Shown here piece by piece: positions 49,304-58,606 of a stretch of 64,000 bases of DNA. The notes beneath the pieces were generated by a model, which was given only the letters and a program-made list of their open reading frames with translations, ran no database searches and was not told the origin of the DNA. A program made the position numbers and the translations under genes. This DNA comes from JACVRW01 sp038323835 (GTDB lineage Bacteria > Actinomycetota > Thermoleophilia > Solirubrobacterales > Thermoleophilaceae), in the NCBI GenBank assembly GCA_038323835.1, contig JBBQHI010000010.1, positions 1 through 64,000 on the forward strand, written 5' to 3'. The stretch's first letter is position 1. Every line of letters begins with the position of its first letter.

Positions 49304-49913
49304 ATGGCCGCGGATTCGCACGCGGATCGCTCCGCGCAGGTCATGCAGGTCGACACGCTCGACCGGTTGCTCCAGGCCCTCCGGCAACGAGGCTTCCGGA
49401 CGGTCGGCCCGACGGTGCGGCAGGGGGCATCACCTATGACGAGATCGACTCGGTGGCCGATCTCCCGGCGGGCCTCACCGATGTCCAGGACGGCGGCCAC
49501 TATCGCCTCGTGCCGCGCGACGACGGGGCGCTCTTCGGGTACAACGTGGGCCCGAACTCGTGGAAGAGCCACCTCCTTCCGGCCACGCTCACGCTCTGGA
49601 AGGCGCGCCGGTCCGACGACGGCGAGCTGACGGTCGAGGAGGAGCCGGCCGAGAGGCCTCCCTATGCCTTCATCGGGGTGCGCTCCTGCGACATACATGC
49701 CATCGCCGTTCAGGACCGGACCTTCATGGAGGGGGCGTGGGCCGACCGCGACTACCGGGGGCGCCGCGCGGGATCGAGGGTGGCCGGTTCGGCGCGGGCG
49801 CGGATCTGTCGCCCGAGGTGGAGCGGGCCGCGGAGCGACTGGCTCAAGAGCTTCGCGACCGGCTCACCGGCGACTTCTCGCCTGCGGAGGCGGTCAGTCG
49901 GCGGCGCCGCTGA
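49304..49913 (+). pseudogene. Hydrogenase-type 4Fe-4S (sulfhydrogenase beta-like) subunit, decayed
   Basis: MQVDTLDRLLQALRQRGFRT and VGPTVRQG are in the first frame. A one-base loss near 49428 shifts it, and ITYDEIDSVADLPAG, GHYRLVPRDDGALFGYNVGP and YAFIGVRSCDIHAIAVQDR continue in the next frame. These match the start of the iron-sulfur beta subunit of group 3b hydrogenases. The ferredoxin-like cysteine clusters are missing; after 49770 another frame gives LSPEVERAAERLAQELRDRL and a stop. No hydrogenase genes are present in the window. Confidence 0.65.
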
Positions 49914-51258
49914 GGTAGCCGGCCGCCTCGAGCCTCCCGACCACCTCGCGCTCGTGGCGCTCCACCTCGTCGAGCCTCCGCTTCAGGTCGGCTCCCAGGT
50001 CCTCGCCCTCCTGGCCCGCCCGGCGGAGGGCCAGCAGTTGGCGGGTGAGCGAGTCATGGCGCATAGCCCGCTCGGAGGGAGCGCTCGCCGGGCCATCGGC
50101 CGGGACGCCCGCATCGCCCCCCACCGGTGCCGCCACGTGGAGGCCCGCCGGGTGCCGCTCGAGCCCGGGCCGGACCCCGCGGTCTTGCTCGGCCAGGTAG
50201 GGCGCGAGGTGGCGGCCGGCCACATGGCCGGGCGGCCACCAGACGCAATTCGTGGTCGGCTCCTCGCCCCTCAGCCAGGGTGATCCACGTGCGCCCGGGA
50301 AGTGCGGCGGCAGGGTCAGCACCCCGTACAGCACCGGCGACCACCGGGTGGGCTTCACGCCGGCCCCGGCCCCCGCCGCGATCGCCTCCGCCGCTGCGGT
50401 GGCCTGGCTCGAGGCGAGCGTGCTGTGCTTCAGGGTGAGCGCGGTGGCGTCGCCGGCCGCATAGACGCGCGGGTCTCCGGCGGAGCGGGCGTGCCCGTCC
50501 ACGCCCACGAACCCCCGCCCGTCGTGACTCGTCCCGGCGATGGCGGGTCCGTGGGCCGCGGGCAGGCACACCGTCCTGTCCACCCTTGGCGCCGAGCCCG
50601 CATCGACGACTCCTGTGACCAGCTCGATCTCCGCGTGGGCGAGCGCCTCACCCACCGCCTCGCTCGCCGCCTCCCCGAGCGCCTCGACGGGGCTGTTCTC
50701 CGCCGTGACCAGGAGCACCCTCGTCGCTCCGCCCGCTCGCTCCGCCGCCAGCCGGGCCACGAACGAGAGCTCGTACGCGTCCATCGGCCAGGCGGCGCCG
50801 GGCGGCACGACGAAGGCCACGCTTCGGACCGTCCCATCCTCGAGCTCGTGCAGCAGCCGGGCGAAGTCCGCCAAGCCCTGCCTGTCCCGCGACCACATGG
50901 GGCCGGGGACCGGACCGTGGCGGAGCTAGGCGCCGACGGCGATCAGGAGGGCGTCGTACGGGAGGAAGTCTCCGTTGCCGCTGAGCACGCGGCCGTGGTC
51001 GGCGTCCACGTGGACGAGACCATCGTGGACGAAGCGCGCCCCCAGGTCGCTCGCGATCTCCGCGAGCGGGCGGCTGCGCCGCTCGAGGTAGGTGAACGGA
51101 ACCGCGGTGGACATCGGCCGGTACTGGAACGTCTGCACGGGAGCCAGGAGGGTGGCTTCCACGCGGTCGCCGGCCAGAGCGTGGAGGCCCGCGAGCGCCT
51201 CGAGCGCGGCCACGCCGCCGCCGGCGATCAGTACTCGCGTAACCCCGGGATTGCGCAC
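49894..51258 (-). pseudogene. Flavoprotein paralogue 3, interrupted by one in-frame TAG
   Basis: From GTG 51258: VLIAGGGVAALEALAGLHALAG, FQYRPMSTAVPFTYLERR and DALLIAVGA, then TAG at 50928-50926. The same frame continues RHGPVPGPMWSRD to the end: VRSVAFVVPPGAAWPMDAYEL, VYAAGDATALTLKHSTLASSQATAAAEAI and WWPPGHVAGRHLAPYLA. Without the TAG it would be about 454 residues, like paralogues 1 and 2 with an extra C-terminal helix region. An ATG at 50898 could restart translation of the second part. Confidence 0.75.
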
Positions 51259-51297
51259 GGGTTCGCCGGCCCCCGAGAGCACGGTAGGGCACGCCGG

Positions 51298-51303
51298 TAC
51301 CCT
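51298..51303 (+). promoter_or_regulatory. -10 box of the acetyltransferase gene
   Basis: TACCCT, six bases before the GTG at 51310. Confidence 0.5.
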
Positions 51304-51309
51304 CGCTCG

Positions 51310-54003
51310 GTGAGCGTGCGCAACCTCGACAAGCTGTTCGCACCGAGGCGCGTCGCGGTGGTGGGCGCCGGAATGGCCTCCACCGGCGTTGGTCACATCG
51401 TGCTGCGGAACCTGCTCGAGGGCGGCTTCGAGGGCGTGGTGTACCCGGTCAATCCCGGGCACGAGTCGATCCACGGCGTGCAGGCGTACGCCGCCATCGG
51501 CGACACTCCGGAGCCCCCTGACCTCGCGCTGGTATGCACGCCCGCGGCCGCCGTGCCGGACGTGGTCCAGGCCTGCGGAGAGGCGGGGGTGGGCGCGGTC
51601 GCGGTGATCTCGGCCGGCTTCCGCGAGACTGGAACGGAGGGGGCGGCCCTGGAGGCCGAGGTGGCCCGGCGCGCCGCCGCGTTCGACGGGCTGCGCGTCC
51701 TCGGCCCGAACTGTCTCGGGCTGATCGTTCCGCGCCTCGGGCTCAACGCCAGCTTCGCCGCCTCCATGCCCGGGGACGGTCACGTCGCGTTCGTGAGCCA
51801 GTCGGGCGCGCTGGCCACCTCGCTGATCGACTGGGCGGAGGGCGGGCGGGTCGGGTTCTCCCACGTCGTCTCGGTCGGAAACATGATGGACGTGGATCTG
51901 GGCGACATGATCGACTACCTCGGCCAGAGCCCGGGCACGCGCTCGATCATCCTCTACGTCGAGAACGTCACGAACCCGCGCAAGTTCATGTCCGCCGCGC
52001 GCGCGTTCGCCCGGGGCAAGCCGATCGTGGCCTACAAGGCGGGACGGTTCGCCGCCTCGGCGAAGGCGACGGTGTCGCACACGGGAGCGATGGCGGGGGA
52101 GGACAGCGTGTATGACGCCGCCTTCGAGCGGGCGGGGATCGTGCGCGTCGACCGCATCGAGGACGTGTTCGCCACCGCCGAGCTGCTGTCCCACGAGCGG
52201 CGCCCCGCGGGGCCGCGGCTGGCGATAGTGACCAACGCCGGCGGTCCCGGCGTCATGGCGGCGGACACCCTGCTGGCCCGGGGCGGGCTCCTGGCCGAGC
52301 TGGGTCCGGACACCGCGAAGGCGCTGGCCGAAACGCTTCCCGCTTCGGCGTCGATCACCAACCCGGTGGACGTCCTGGGAGACGCCCCGCCGGAGCGGCT
52401 CGACGCGGCGGTCACCGCGCTGCTGGCCGACCGCGGGGTGGACGCAGTGCTCGCCATCCTCACCCCCCAGGCGATGACCGATCCGACCACGGCGGCCGCC
52501 GCCGTGGCCGCGGCCGGGCGCGGCCGGCGCAAGCCGCTGCTTGCCGCGTGGATGGGCGGGCCATCGGTGGCCGAGGGGTTGCGCGTGCTCGAGGAGGCGG
52601 GCGTACCCGCCTACAACTATCCCGAGCAGGCGGTGGAGGCCTTCATGCACCTGGTGGCCTACGCGCGCAATCTCGAGACGCTGCACGAGACCCCCCGATC
52701 TCTGCCCGTGTCCTTCGCCCTCGACCGCGGCCGGGTCAAGGACCTCATGGCCACGATCCTCTCGGAGGGAGACGAGGTGCTCTCCGAGGCCTCGGCGAAG
52801 GCGCTGCTCGACGCCTACGAGATCCCCGTTACCAAGCCGCTGCCCGCCGCGAGCCCCGAAGACGCGGTGGCGGCGGCCGAGCGGATCGGCTATCCGGTCG
52901 TGCTCAAGGTCCGCTCGCCGGACGTGACCCACAAGACCGACGTCGGCGGGGTGGCCGTGGGCGTTGATACCCCCGACGAGGTCGTGGCCGCCTATGAGCG
53001 CATCGTGAGCTCGGTGGCGGAGCACCAGCCCGATGCTCACGTCCGCGGTGTGACCGTTCAGCCGATGGTGGCCACGCCGGGCTACGAGCTCCTGCTCGGC
53101 GCGCGCAAGGACGCGAGCTTCGGGGCGGTCATCCTTGTGGGCGCGGGAGGCGTGGCCGCGGAGGTGCTCGGCGACCGCACGCTGGGGCTGCCCCCGCTGA
53201 ACGAGCGGCTCGCGCGGCGCATGCTGGAGTCATTGCGGATCTGGCCGCTGCTGGTGGGGCACCGCGGGAGACCGGCGGTGGACCTCGACTCGCTGCTCGA
53301 GCTCATCGTCCGGTTCTCCCACCTCGTGGCCGACTACCCCGAGATCGAGGAGATCGACATCAATCCGCTGCTCGCCACCTCCGAGGGCGCGGTGGCCCTG
53401 GACGCCCGGGCGGTGATCGATCAGAGCCTGGTCGGCCGCGCGCCTGCGCCGTTCGCACACCTGGCGATCCGGCCTTACCCGGAGGAGTACACGCGCGAGA
53501 TCACCACCCAGAGTGGCCTGCGCGTGTTGCTCCGCCCGATCAAGCCCGAGGACGAGCCGCTCTGGCACGACATGCTCGCGGCCTGCTCGCTCGAGTCGAT
53601 TCACGGCCGCTTCCGCGGGCTGGTCAAGCACACGCACGCGATGGCCACGCGGTTCTGCTTCATCGACTACGACCGGGAGATGGCGATCGTGGCCGAGGTC
53701 GAGGAGGAGGGCGAGCGCAGGCTCGCCGGCATCGGCCGCCTTGTGGCCGACCCGGATCATCACGACGCCGAGTACGCGGTGCTGGTGGCCGACCCGTGGC
53801 AGGGCAAGGGCCTGTCCGACGCGCTCACCGACTACTGCCTCGAGATCGCCAGCCGGTGGGGGGTGGGGCTGGTGTACGCGGAGACCACTCCCGACAACAA
53901 CCGCATGGTTGCCGTGCTCCGCGCCCACGGCTTCGAGGTCAAGAGCAAGCTCGAGGAGGGGCTCGTTGTGGGCAGGCGAGGGACAGAGGCGGACCCCGCC
54001 TAG
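51310..54003 (+). CDS. PatZ-like protein lysine acetyltransferase (NDP-forming acyl-CoA synthetase + GNAT)
   Basis: 897 residues. CoA-binding domain 1-135 (RRVAVVGAGMASTGVGHIVL); succinyl-CoA-ligase-like domains about 140-450 with the phospho-His region KATVSHTGAMAG (His257) intact; ATP-grasp domain about 490-715 (YPVVLKVRSPDVTHKTDVGGV). A GNAT domain at about 735-890 ends it (ADPWQGKGLSDALTDYCL). In PatZ/YfiQ the synthetase part is inactive and GNAT acetylates acetyl-CoA synthetase; here the His is kept, so enzyme activity is possible. The longer frame upstream is antisense to the flavoprotein and not used. Confidence 0.9.
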   Translation: MSVRNLDKLFAPRRVAVVGAGMASTGVGHIVLRNLLEGGFEGVVYPVNPGHESIHGVQAYAAIGDTPEPPDLALVCTPAAAVPDVVQACGEAGVGAVAVISAGFRETGTEGAALEAEVARRAAAFDGLRVLGPNCLGLIVPRLGLNASFAASMPGDGHVAFVSQSGALATSLIDWAEGGRVGFSHVVSVGNMMDVDLGDMIDYLGQSPGTRSIILYVENVTNPRKFMSAARAFARGKPIVAYKAGRFAASAKATVSHTGAMAGEDSVYDAAFERAGIVRVDRIEDVFATAELLSHERRPAGPRLAIVTNAGGPGVMAADTLLARGGLLAELGPDTAKALAETLPASASITNPVDVLGDAPPERLDAAVTALLADRGVDAVLAILTPQAMTDPTTAAAAVAAAGRGRRKPLLAAWMGGPSVAEGLRVLEEAGVPAYNYPEQAVEAFMHLVAYARNLETLHETPRSLPVSFALDRGRVKDLMATILSEGDEVLSEASAKALLDAYEIPVTKPLPAASPEDAVAAAERIGYPVVLKVRSPDVTHKTDVGGVAVGVDTPDEVVAAYERIVSSVAEHQPDAHVRGVTVQPMVATPGYELLLGARKDASFGAVILVGAGGVAAEVLGDRTLGLPPLNERLARRMLESLRIWPLLVGHRGRPAVDLDSLLELIVRFSHLVADYPEIEEIDINPLLATSEGAVALDARAVIDQSLVGRAPAPFAHLAIRPYPEEYTREITTQSGLRVLLRPIKPEDEPLWHDMLAACSLESIHGRFRGLVKHTHAMATRFCFIDYDREMAIVAEVEEEGERRLAGIGRLVADPDHHDAEYAVLVADPWQGKGLSDALTDYCLEIASRWGVGLVYAETTPDNNRMVAVLRAHGFEVKSKLEEGLVVGRRGTEADPA

Positions 54004-55646
54004 ATCTTCTCGGGCACCATCTCGATCGCTCCGCACGGGCACTCGGCCACGCAGATGCCGCAGCCCTTGCAGTAGTCGAGGTCGATCTCGTAGCCGTTCA
54101 CGTTGGCGCCCGCGGCCTCGCTCAGCTTGAGCACCGCGTTGTCTGGACAGACGCCGTAGCAGTTGTCGCACGAGAAGCAGTTCCCGCAGGAGAGGCAGCG
54201 GCGCGCCTCGAAGAGGGCGTTCGACTCGTCCAGTCCGCCCACTACCTCGTCGAAGGTGGAGCTGCGACGCGCCGCCTCCAGCTCGGGCTGCACCGTGCGC
54301 GGAGCGTCGGCGTAGTACCAGGTGTTCAACATCTCGAAGGTGATGAGCTCGGGCGCGACCGGCGGCCGGTACTCCTGCTCCCGCAGCCAGCCGTCGATGT
54401 GTCTCGCTGCCTGCTTGCCGTGCCCGACACCAACCGTCACCGTGCGCTCGTCGGGCACCATGTCGCCGCCCGCGAAGATCCCGGCGTGGCCGGTCATCAT
54501 GTTCGGGCCGACCCTCACCACGCCGTCCTCCACCTCGATGCCGGTCACATCGTCAAGCAGCGACAGGTCGGTGTCCTGGCCGAGGGCGAGCACCACCGAG
54601 TCGGCCTCGAGCTCCTCGAGCTCCCCGGTGGGCTGGGGGAAGCCGCTGTCGTCCAGCTCCATCTTCTCGATCACGAGCCTGCCCTCGTCGGCCTGCTTGA
54701 TCGTGGAGAGCCAGCGCATCAGCACGCCCTCCTGCTCCGCCTCCTCGACCTCGAAGTCGTGCGCGGGCATGCGCTCTCGGTTTCGCCGGTACACCACGAT
54801 CGCCTCCGAGGCGCCGAGCCGCTTGGCGGTGCGGGCCACGTCCATCGCGGTGTTGCCGCCGCCGTAGACCACCACGCGCCGGCCGAGCATCGGTGGCTCC
54901 TCGCCCTCCATGCTGCGCAGCACCGAGAGCGCGTCCAGGATGTGCGCCGACTCGCCGGCGGGGATGTAGGCCCGCTTCGAGATGTGGGCCCCGACGGCCA
55001 GGAAGGCGGCGTCGAAGCCTCCCTCCCGCATCGACTCCTCGATGTCCTCGACCTTGCGGTTCAGCTCGAGCTTCACGCCCATGTCGAGGATGCGCCCCAC
55101 CTCGGCGTCGAGCACGTCGCGGCCGAGCCGGTACTTGGGGATGCCGAACCGCATCATGCCGCCGGTGGCCGGTCCGGCCTCGTGGATCGTGACGCTGTGA
55201 CCGAGGCGGGTGAGGTGGTAGGCGGCCGAGAGTCCCGAGGGGCCCGCTCCCACCACCAGCACGCGCTTCCCGGATGGCGCGGCGTCCACCTCGATCCTCC
55301 AGCCTTCCTCGATCGCCTTGTCGCCGAGGAAGCGCTCCACCGAGTTGATCCCCACGGCCTCGTCGAGCTGGCCGCGGTTGCAGGCGGTCTCGCAAGGGTG
55401 GTAACAGACGCGCCCCATGATGGCCGGGAACGGGTTGTCCTCCATGATCTGGCGCCAGCCGCGCTCGTATCCGTCGCCGCCCTCCTCGGCGTGGTAGAGC
55501 CACTGCTGGATGTTCTCGCCGGCCGGGCAGCCGTGGTTGCACGGGGGCATGCGATCGACGTAAACGGCGCGCTCGGTGCGCCAGCTTCCAGTCTTGTTGG
55601 CGCGGCTCGTGCCGACGTCGAGCGTGATGGCGAAGGGCTTCTCCAT
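54000..55646 (-). CDS. GltD-like NAD(P)-dependent oxidoreductase fused to a 2x[4Fe-4S] ferredoxin domain
   Basis: 548 residues. The N-terminal domain has Cys36/Cys40 and CYHPCETACNRG for an iron-sulfur cluster, then FAD motif VLVVGAGPSGLSAAYHL and NAD(P) motif VVVYGGGNTAMDVA, as in glutamate synthase small subunit. The C-terminus has CLSCGNCFSCDNCYGVC and CKGCGICVAEC, a ferredoxin-like pair of clusters. Being last in the porGAB operon, it probably carries electrons between the 2-oxoacid oxidoreductase and NAD(P)H. ATG (TGATG) or GTG three bases upstream starts it. Confidence 0.9.
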   Translation of the reverse strand: MEKPFAITLDVGTSRANKTGSWRTERAVYVDRMPPCNHGCPAGENIQQWLYHAEEGGDGYERGWRQIMEDNPFPAIMGRVCYHPCETACNRGQLDEAVGINSVERFLGDKAIEEGWRIEVDAAPSGKRVLVVGAGPSGLSAAYHLTRLGHSVTIHEAGPATGGMMRFGIPKYRLGRDVLDAEVGRILDMGVKLELNRKVEDIEESMREGGFDAAFLAVGAHISKRAYIPAGESAHILDALSVLRSMEGEEPPMLGRRVVVYGGGNTAMDVARTAKRLGASEAIVVYRRNRERMPAHDFEVEEAEQEGVLMRWLSTIKQADEGRLVIEKMELDDSGFPQPTGELEELEADSVVLALGQDTDLSLLDDVTGIEVEDGVVRVGPNMMTGHAGIFAGGDMVPDERTVTVGVGHGKQAARHIDGWLREQEYRPPVAPELITFEMLNTWYYADAPRTVQPELEAARRSSTFDEVVGGLDESNALFEARRCLSCGNCFSCDNCYGVCPDNAVLKLSEAAGANVNGYEIDLDYCKGCGICVAECPCGAIEMVPEKI

Positions 55647-56731
55647 CACTGCGGCCCCCGCTCGGCCTCGGCGAGCACGCGCAGGAGCGGAGTGTCGGGG
55701 GAGTCCGTGGCCTCGCCAGGGAGGTCGGCCGAGGTCTCGCTGTCCAGGAGGAGCCCGTAGCGCTTGATGTTGCGGTCGGCGATCGCCTGGATCCGCTCCA
55801 CCACATCCGGACGCCCCTTCGGGCCGAACAGGTGCGCGAAGCGCCGCTGGAGCTTCAGGTACTCCTCGACAGGCACTCGGCGCCGGATCTTCGAGACGCC
55901 CACCACCTCTCCGTCCACCGCCTCGAACACCGGGAAGAGGCCCGTCTCCTTCACCAGCCGGGCGAGCCGGATGGTGTCGTGAGACGCCGAGCCCCAGCCG
56001 AGCGGGCAGGGCACGAACACGTGCAGGTACCGCGGGCCGCGGAACTCCATCGCGCGCTCCACCTTGTACTCGAGGTCGCGCAGCTCGGACACCGTCGCGG
56101 TCGCCACGTAGGGGATCTCGTGGGCCATCGCGATCAGCGGCGCGTTCTTGCCCTGGCCGAAGACGTTGCCCGGCTCATCGCCCACCGGCTTGGTGGTGGC
56201 GGTGCGCGCTGCGGGCGGGGTCGCCCCCGAGCGCTGCACGCCGGTGTTCATGTAGCCCTCGTTGTCGTAGCAGATGTAGAGCACGTCGTCCCCGCGCTCG
56301 AACATGCCCGAGAGGCAGGCAAAGCCGATGTCCAGGGTCCCGCCGTCGCCTCCCTGGCCCACCACGCGCACGTCGTCCCGGCCCTTCACCTTCATCGCCG
56401 CCGCGATCCCCGTGGCCACGGCCGGCGCGTTGCCGAAGAGCGAGTGGATCCAGGGTAGCTGCCAGGACGACTCGGGGTAGGGGGTGGAGAAGACCTCCAG
56501 GCATCCGGTGGCGTTGGCGGCTATCAACTTCCCGCCCGTCGCGCGCATGGCGGCGTCCAGGGCGTAGCGGGCTCCCAGTGCCTCGCCGCAGCCCTGGCAG
56601 GCGCGGTGCCCAGAGGTGAGCGTGTTCGATCGCTCCACGCGCGCCTGCACCGAGCGCTCCTCGGGCGGCAGCAGGCGATTGCCGGCCACGAAGCTGCCTG
56701 CTTGATAGAACTTGATCTGCTGGTAGGGCAT
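55646..56731 (-). CDS. porB: 2-oxoacid:ferredoxin oxidoreductase, beta subunit
   Basis: 361 residues. HRACQGCGEALGARYAL (CxxC cluster ligands), ThDP/Mg motif GDGGTLDIGFACLSGMFER and YICYDNEGYMNTG. It contains the thiamine diphosphate site for oxidative decarboxylation of pyruvate or another 2-oxoacid to acyl-CoA. No ferredoxin domain of its own. Ten bases after porA, overlapping the next gene by one base. Confidence 0.92.
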   Translation of the reverse strand: MPYQQIKFYQAGSFVAGNRLLPPEERSVQARVERSNTLTSGHRACQGCGEALGARYALDAAMRATGGKLIAANATGCLEVFSTPYPESSWQLPWIHSLFGNAPAVATGIAAAMKVKGRDDVRVVGQGGDGGTLDIGFACLSGMFERGDDVLYICYDNEGYMNTGVQRSGATPPAARTATTKPVGDEPGNVFGQGKNAPLIAMAHEIPYVATATVSELRDLEYKVERAMEFRGPRYLHVFVPCPLGWGSASHDTIRLARLVKETGLFPVFEAVDGEVVGVSKIRRRVPVEEYLKLQRRFAHLFGPKGRPDVVERIQAIADRNIKRYGLLLDSETSADLPGEATDSPDTPLLRVLAEAERGPQ

Positions 56732-56740
56732 GCCGTCTCC

Positions 56741-57994
56741 TCAGTGCGATCGTGCGGCGACGGTCCCCACGTCGCGAAGGATGCTCTCGGCGTGCGGGCC
56801 GGTGGCGAGGCCGTGCTGCGTGCGCTCCAGCTCGCGCCTCACGAGGTCCCAGTCCATGTCGAGGAACGTCTGGGGCTCGAGCCGGTCATCCACCGCCTCG
56901 GCGAAGAGCCCGCGCAGCGAGCGCTTGGTGATCGGCCGCCCGCCGAGCCCGGCCACCACGTCGTACACGCGGATCGGAGTCCCCGACAGCGCGAGGCGCA
57001 CGTTCTGGCCGACGATCCCGCCCACCCCGATGGCGAACGCCTTCTCGAGGACCACGACCCGTTGCGCACCGGCGAGCGCCTTGCGGACCTCCTCAAGCGG
57101 ATACGGGCGGAACGTCTTGACCCCGAGGGCGCCGATGCTTACGCCCTTCTCGCGGAGCTCGTCCACCACGTCCTGGATCGTCCCGAGCACTGACCCGAGC
57201 GCCAGCACCACCGTCTCCGCGTCCTCGATGCGGTAGCCGCTGATGAGGCCGCCGGACTCGCGCCCGAAGATCTCCTTGAACTCGGCCGCGATCTCGGGGA
57301 TCAGGTCGAGCGCCTGCATCTGCTTGGCGTGCATCAGGTACTTCACCTCCGAGAAGGCCTCCGGGCCAACCATGGCCCCGATCGTCACCGGCTCGGCCGG
57401 ATCGAGCACCTGCCTCGGCTCGAAGGGCGGCAGGAAGGCGTCCACCTGCTCCTGGCCGGGCACGTCCACACGCTCGTAGGCGTGGGTGAGGATGAAGCCG
57501 TCCATGCACACCATCACCGGCAGCGATAGCCGCTCGGCGAGCATGAACGCCTGGATGTGAAGGTCGAGGGCCTCCTGGCCGGATTCGGCGTAGAGCTGGA
57601 TCCAGCCCGAGTCGCGCTGGGACATCGAGTCGCTGTGGTCGTTCCAGATGTTGATCGGCGAGCCGATGGCGCGGTTCGCCACCGTCATCACGATCGGCAG
57701 GCCGAGACCGGACGCGTTGTAGAGCGCCTCCGCCATGAAGAGCAGGCCCTGGCTCGCCGTGGCGGTATAGGGGCGCGCGCCGGCCGCCGAGGCGCCGATG
57801 GCCACGGACATCGCCGCGAACTCCGACTCGACGCTCACGTACTCGCAGGGCGAGAGCTCGCCCGTTCGCACCTTGTCCGAGAGCGACTCGACGATGTGGG
57901 TCTGGGGCGAGATCGGGTAGGCGCAGATGACCTCCGGACGGCAGAGGGCGATCGCGTCCGCCACGGCCTGGGAACCCTCCTTCTGCTCAAGCAC
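56741..57994 (-). CDS. porA: 2-oxoacid:ferredoxin oxidoreductase, alpha subunit
   Basis: 417 residues. EGSQAVADAIALCRPEVICAYPISPQTHIVE opens the pyrimidine-binding domain; ASQGLLFMAEALYNASG and NIWNDHSDSM follow. The substrate loop is of the pyruvate/2-oxoacid type; the exact substrate is not decided. GTG 57994 has a perfect AGGAGG ribosome site six bases upstream, inside porG; the longer frame beyond it is rejected. Confidence 0.92.
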   Translation of the reverse strand: MLEQKEGSQAVADAIALCRPEVICAYPISPQTHIVESLSDKVRTGELSPCEYVSVESEFAAMSVAIGASAAGARPYTATASQGLLFMAEALYNASGLGLPIVMTVANRAIGSPINIWNDHSDSMSQRDSGWIQLYAESGQEALDLHIQAFMLAERLSLPVMVCMDGFILTHAYERVDVPGQEQVDAFLPPFEPRQVLDPAEPVTIGAMVGPEAFSEVKYLMHAKQMQALDLIPEIAAEFKEIFGRESGGLISGYRIEDAETVVLALGSVLGTIQDVVDELREKGVSIGALGVKTFRPYPLEEVRKALAGAQRVVVLEKAFAIGVGGIVGQNVRLALSGTPIRVYDVVAGLGGRPITKRSLRGLFAEAVDDRLEPQTFLDMDWDLVRRELERTQHGLATGPHAESILRDVGTVAARSH

Positions 57995-58565
57995 GGAGCG
58001 CCTCCTGCTGGGAGCGCACGAAGTCGAACGCCGCCTGTGCGGCGGCCACGTTCGCATCGCCCATCTTGCCGGCGAACTTCTTGCGCACCGCCGCGGCCAC
58101 GGACTCGAGCGCGATCACCCCGCTGAGCGCGGCGAACCCGCCGAGCAGCACCGCGTTGGGGATGGGCCGCCCCACGTGCTCGCGGGCCAGGTCGGAGGCG
58201 GGCACCGTGAGGAGGCGCTCGTGACGGAACCGGCGTACGAACTCGCCCAGGCCAAGATCGTCCAAGCTGCGGGACGAGTTGATCAGGATGTAGCCGTCCT
58301 CGCTCAGCCCGCCGAAGACGTCCACTTGGTGCAGGAGCGTCGGGTCCTGGATGATCAATGCGTCGGGCTCGGAGATCGGCTCGCGAGCCCTGATCTCCCG
58401 GTCGTCGATGCGGCAGAAGGCCACCACCGGCGCGCCCATGCGCTCGGAGCCGAAGCTCGGGAACGCCTGCGCGTGCCGGCCCTCGATGAACGCGGCCACC
58501 GACAGCAGCTCCGCGGCCGTCACGACCCCCTGGCCACCCCGGCCGTGGATGCGCACCTGGAACAC
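57987..58565 (-). CDS. porG: 2-oxoacid:ferredoxin oxidoreductase, gamma subunit
   Basis: 192 residues. FQVRIHGRGGQGVVTAAELLS (CoA-loop motif), SFGSERMGAPVVAFCRI, typical of PorG. GTG 58565 is preferred: it is seven bases after TACGGT, whereas the longer GTG 58574 lies inside that -10 box. First gene of porG-porA-porB-oxidoreductase; diverges from a USP gene. Confidence 0.92.
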   Translation of the reverse strand: MFQVRIHGRGGQGVVTAAELLSVAAFIEGRHAQAFPSFGSERMGAPVVAFCRIDDREIRAREPISEPDALIIQDPTLLHQVDVFGGLSEDGYILINSSRSLDDLGLGEFVRRFRHERLLTVPASDLAREHVGRPIPNAVLLGGFAALSGVIALESVAAAVRKKFAGKMGDANVAAAQAAFDFVRSQQEALRA

Positions 58566-58572
58566 GATTCGC

Positions 58573-58578
58573 ACCGTA
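58573..58578 (-). promoter_or_regulatory. -10 box of the porGAB operon
   Basis: TACGGT on the minus strand, seven bases before the GTG at 58565. Confidence 0.5.
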
Positions 58579-58606
58579 GCCCGGCCGGTGTGGGGGGGCG
58601 TCCGTA

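Noticed and set aside
50302..51309. Upstream extension of the PatZ frame by about 336 codons
   Set aside because: Antisense to the flavoprotein; the GTG at 51310 has a -10 box and begins the CoA-binding domain.
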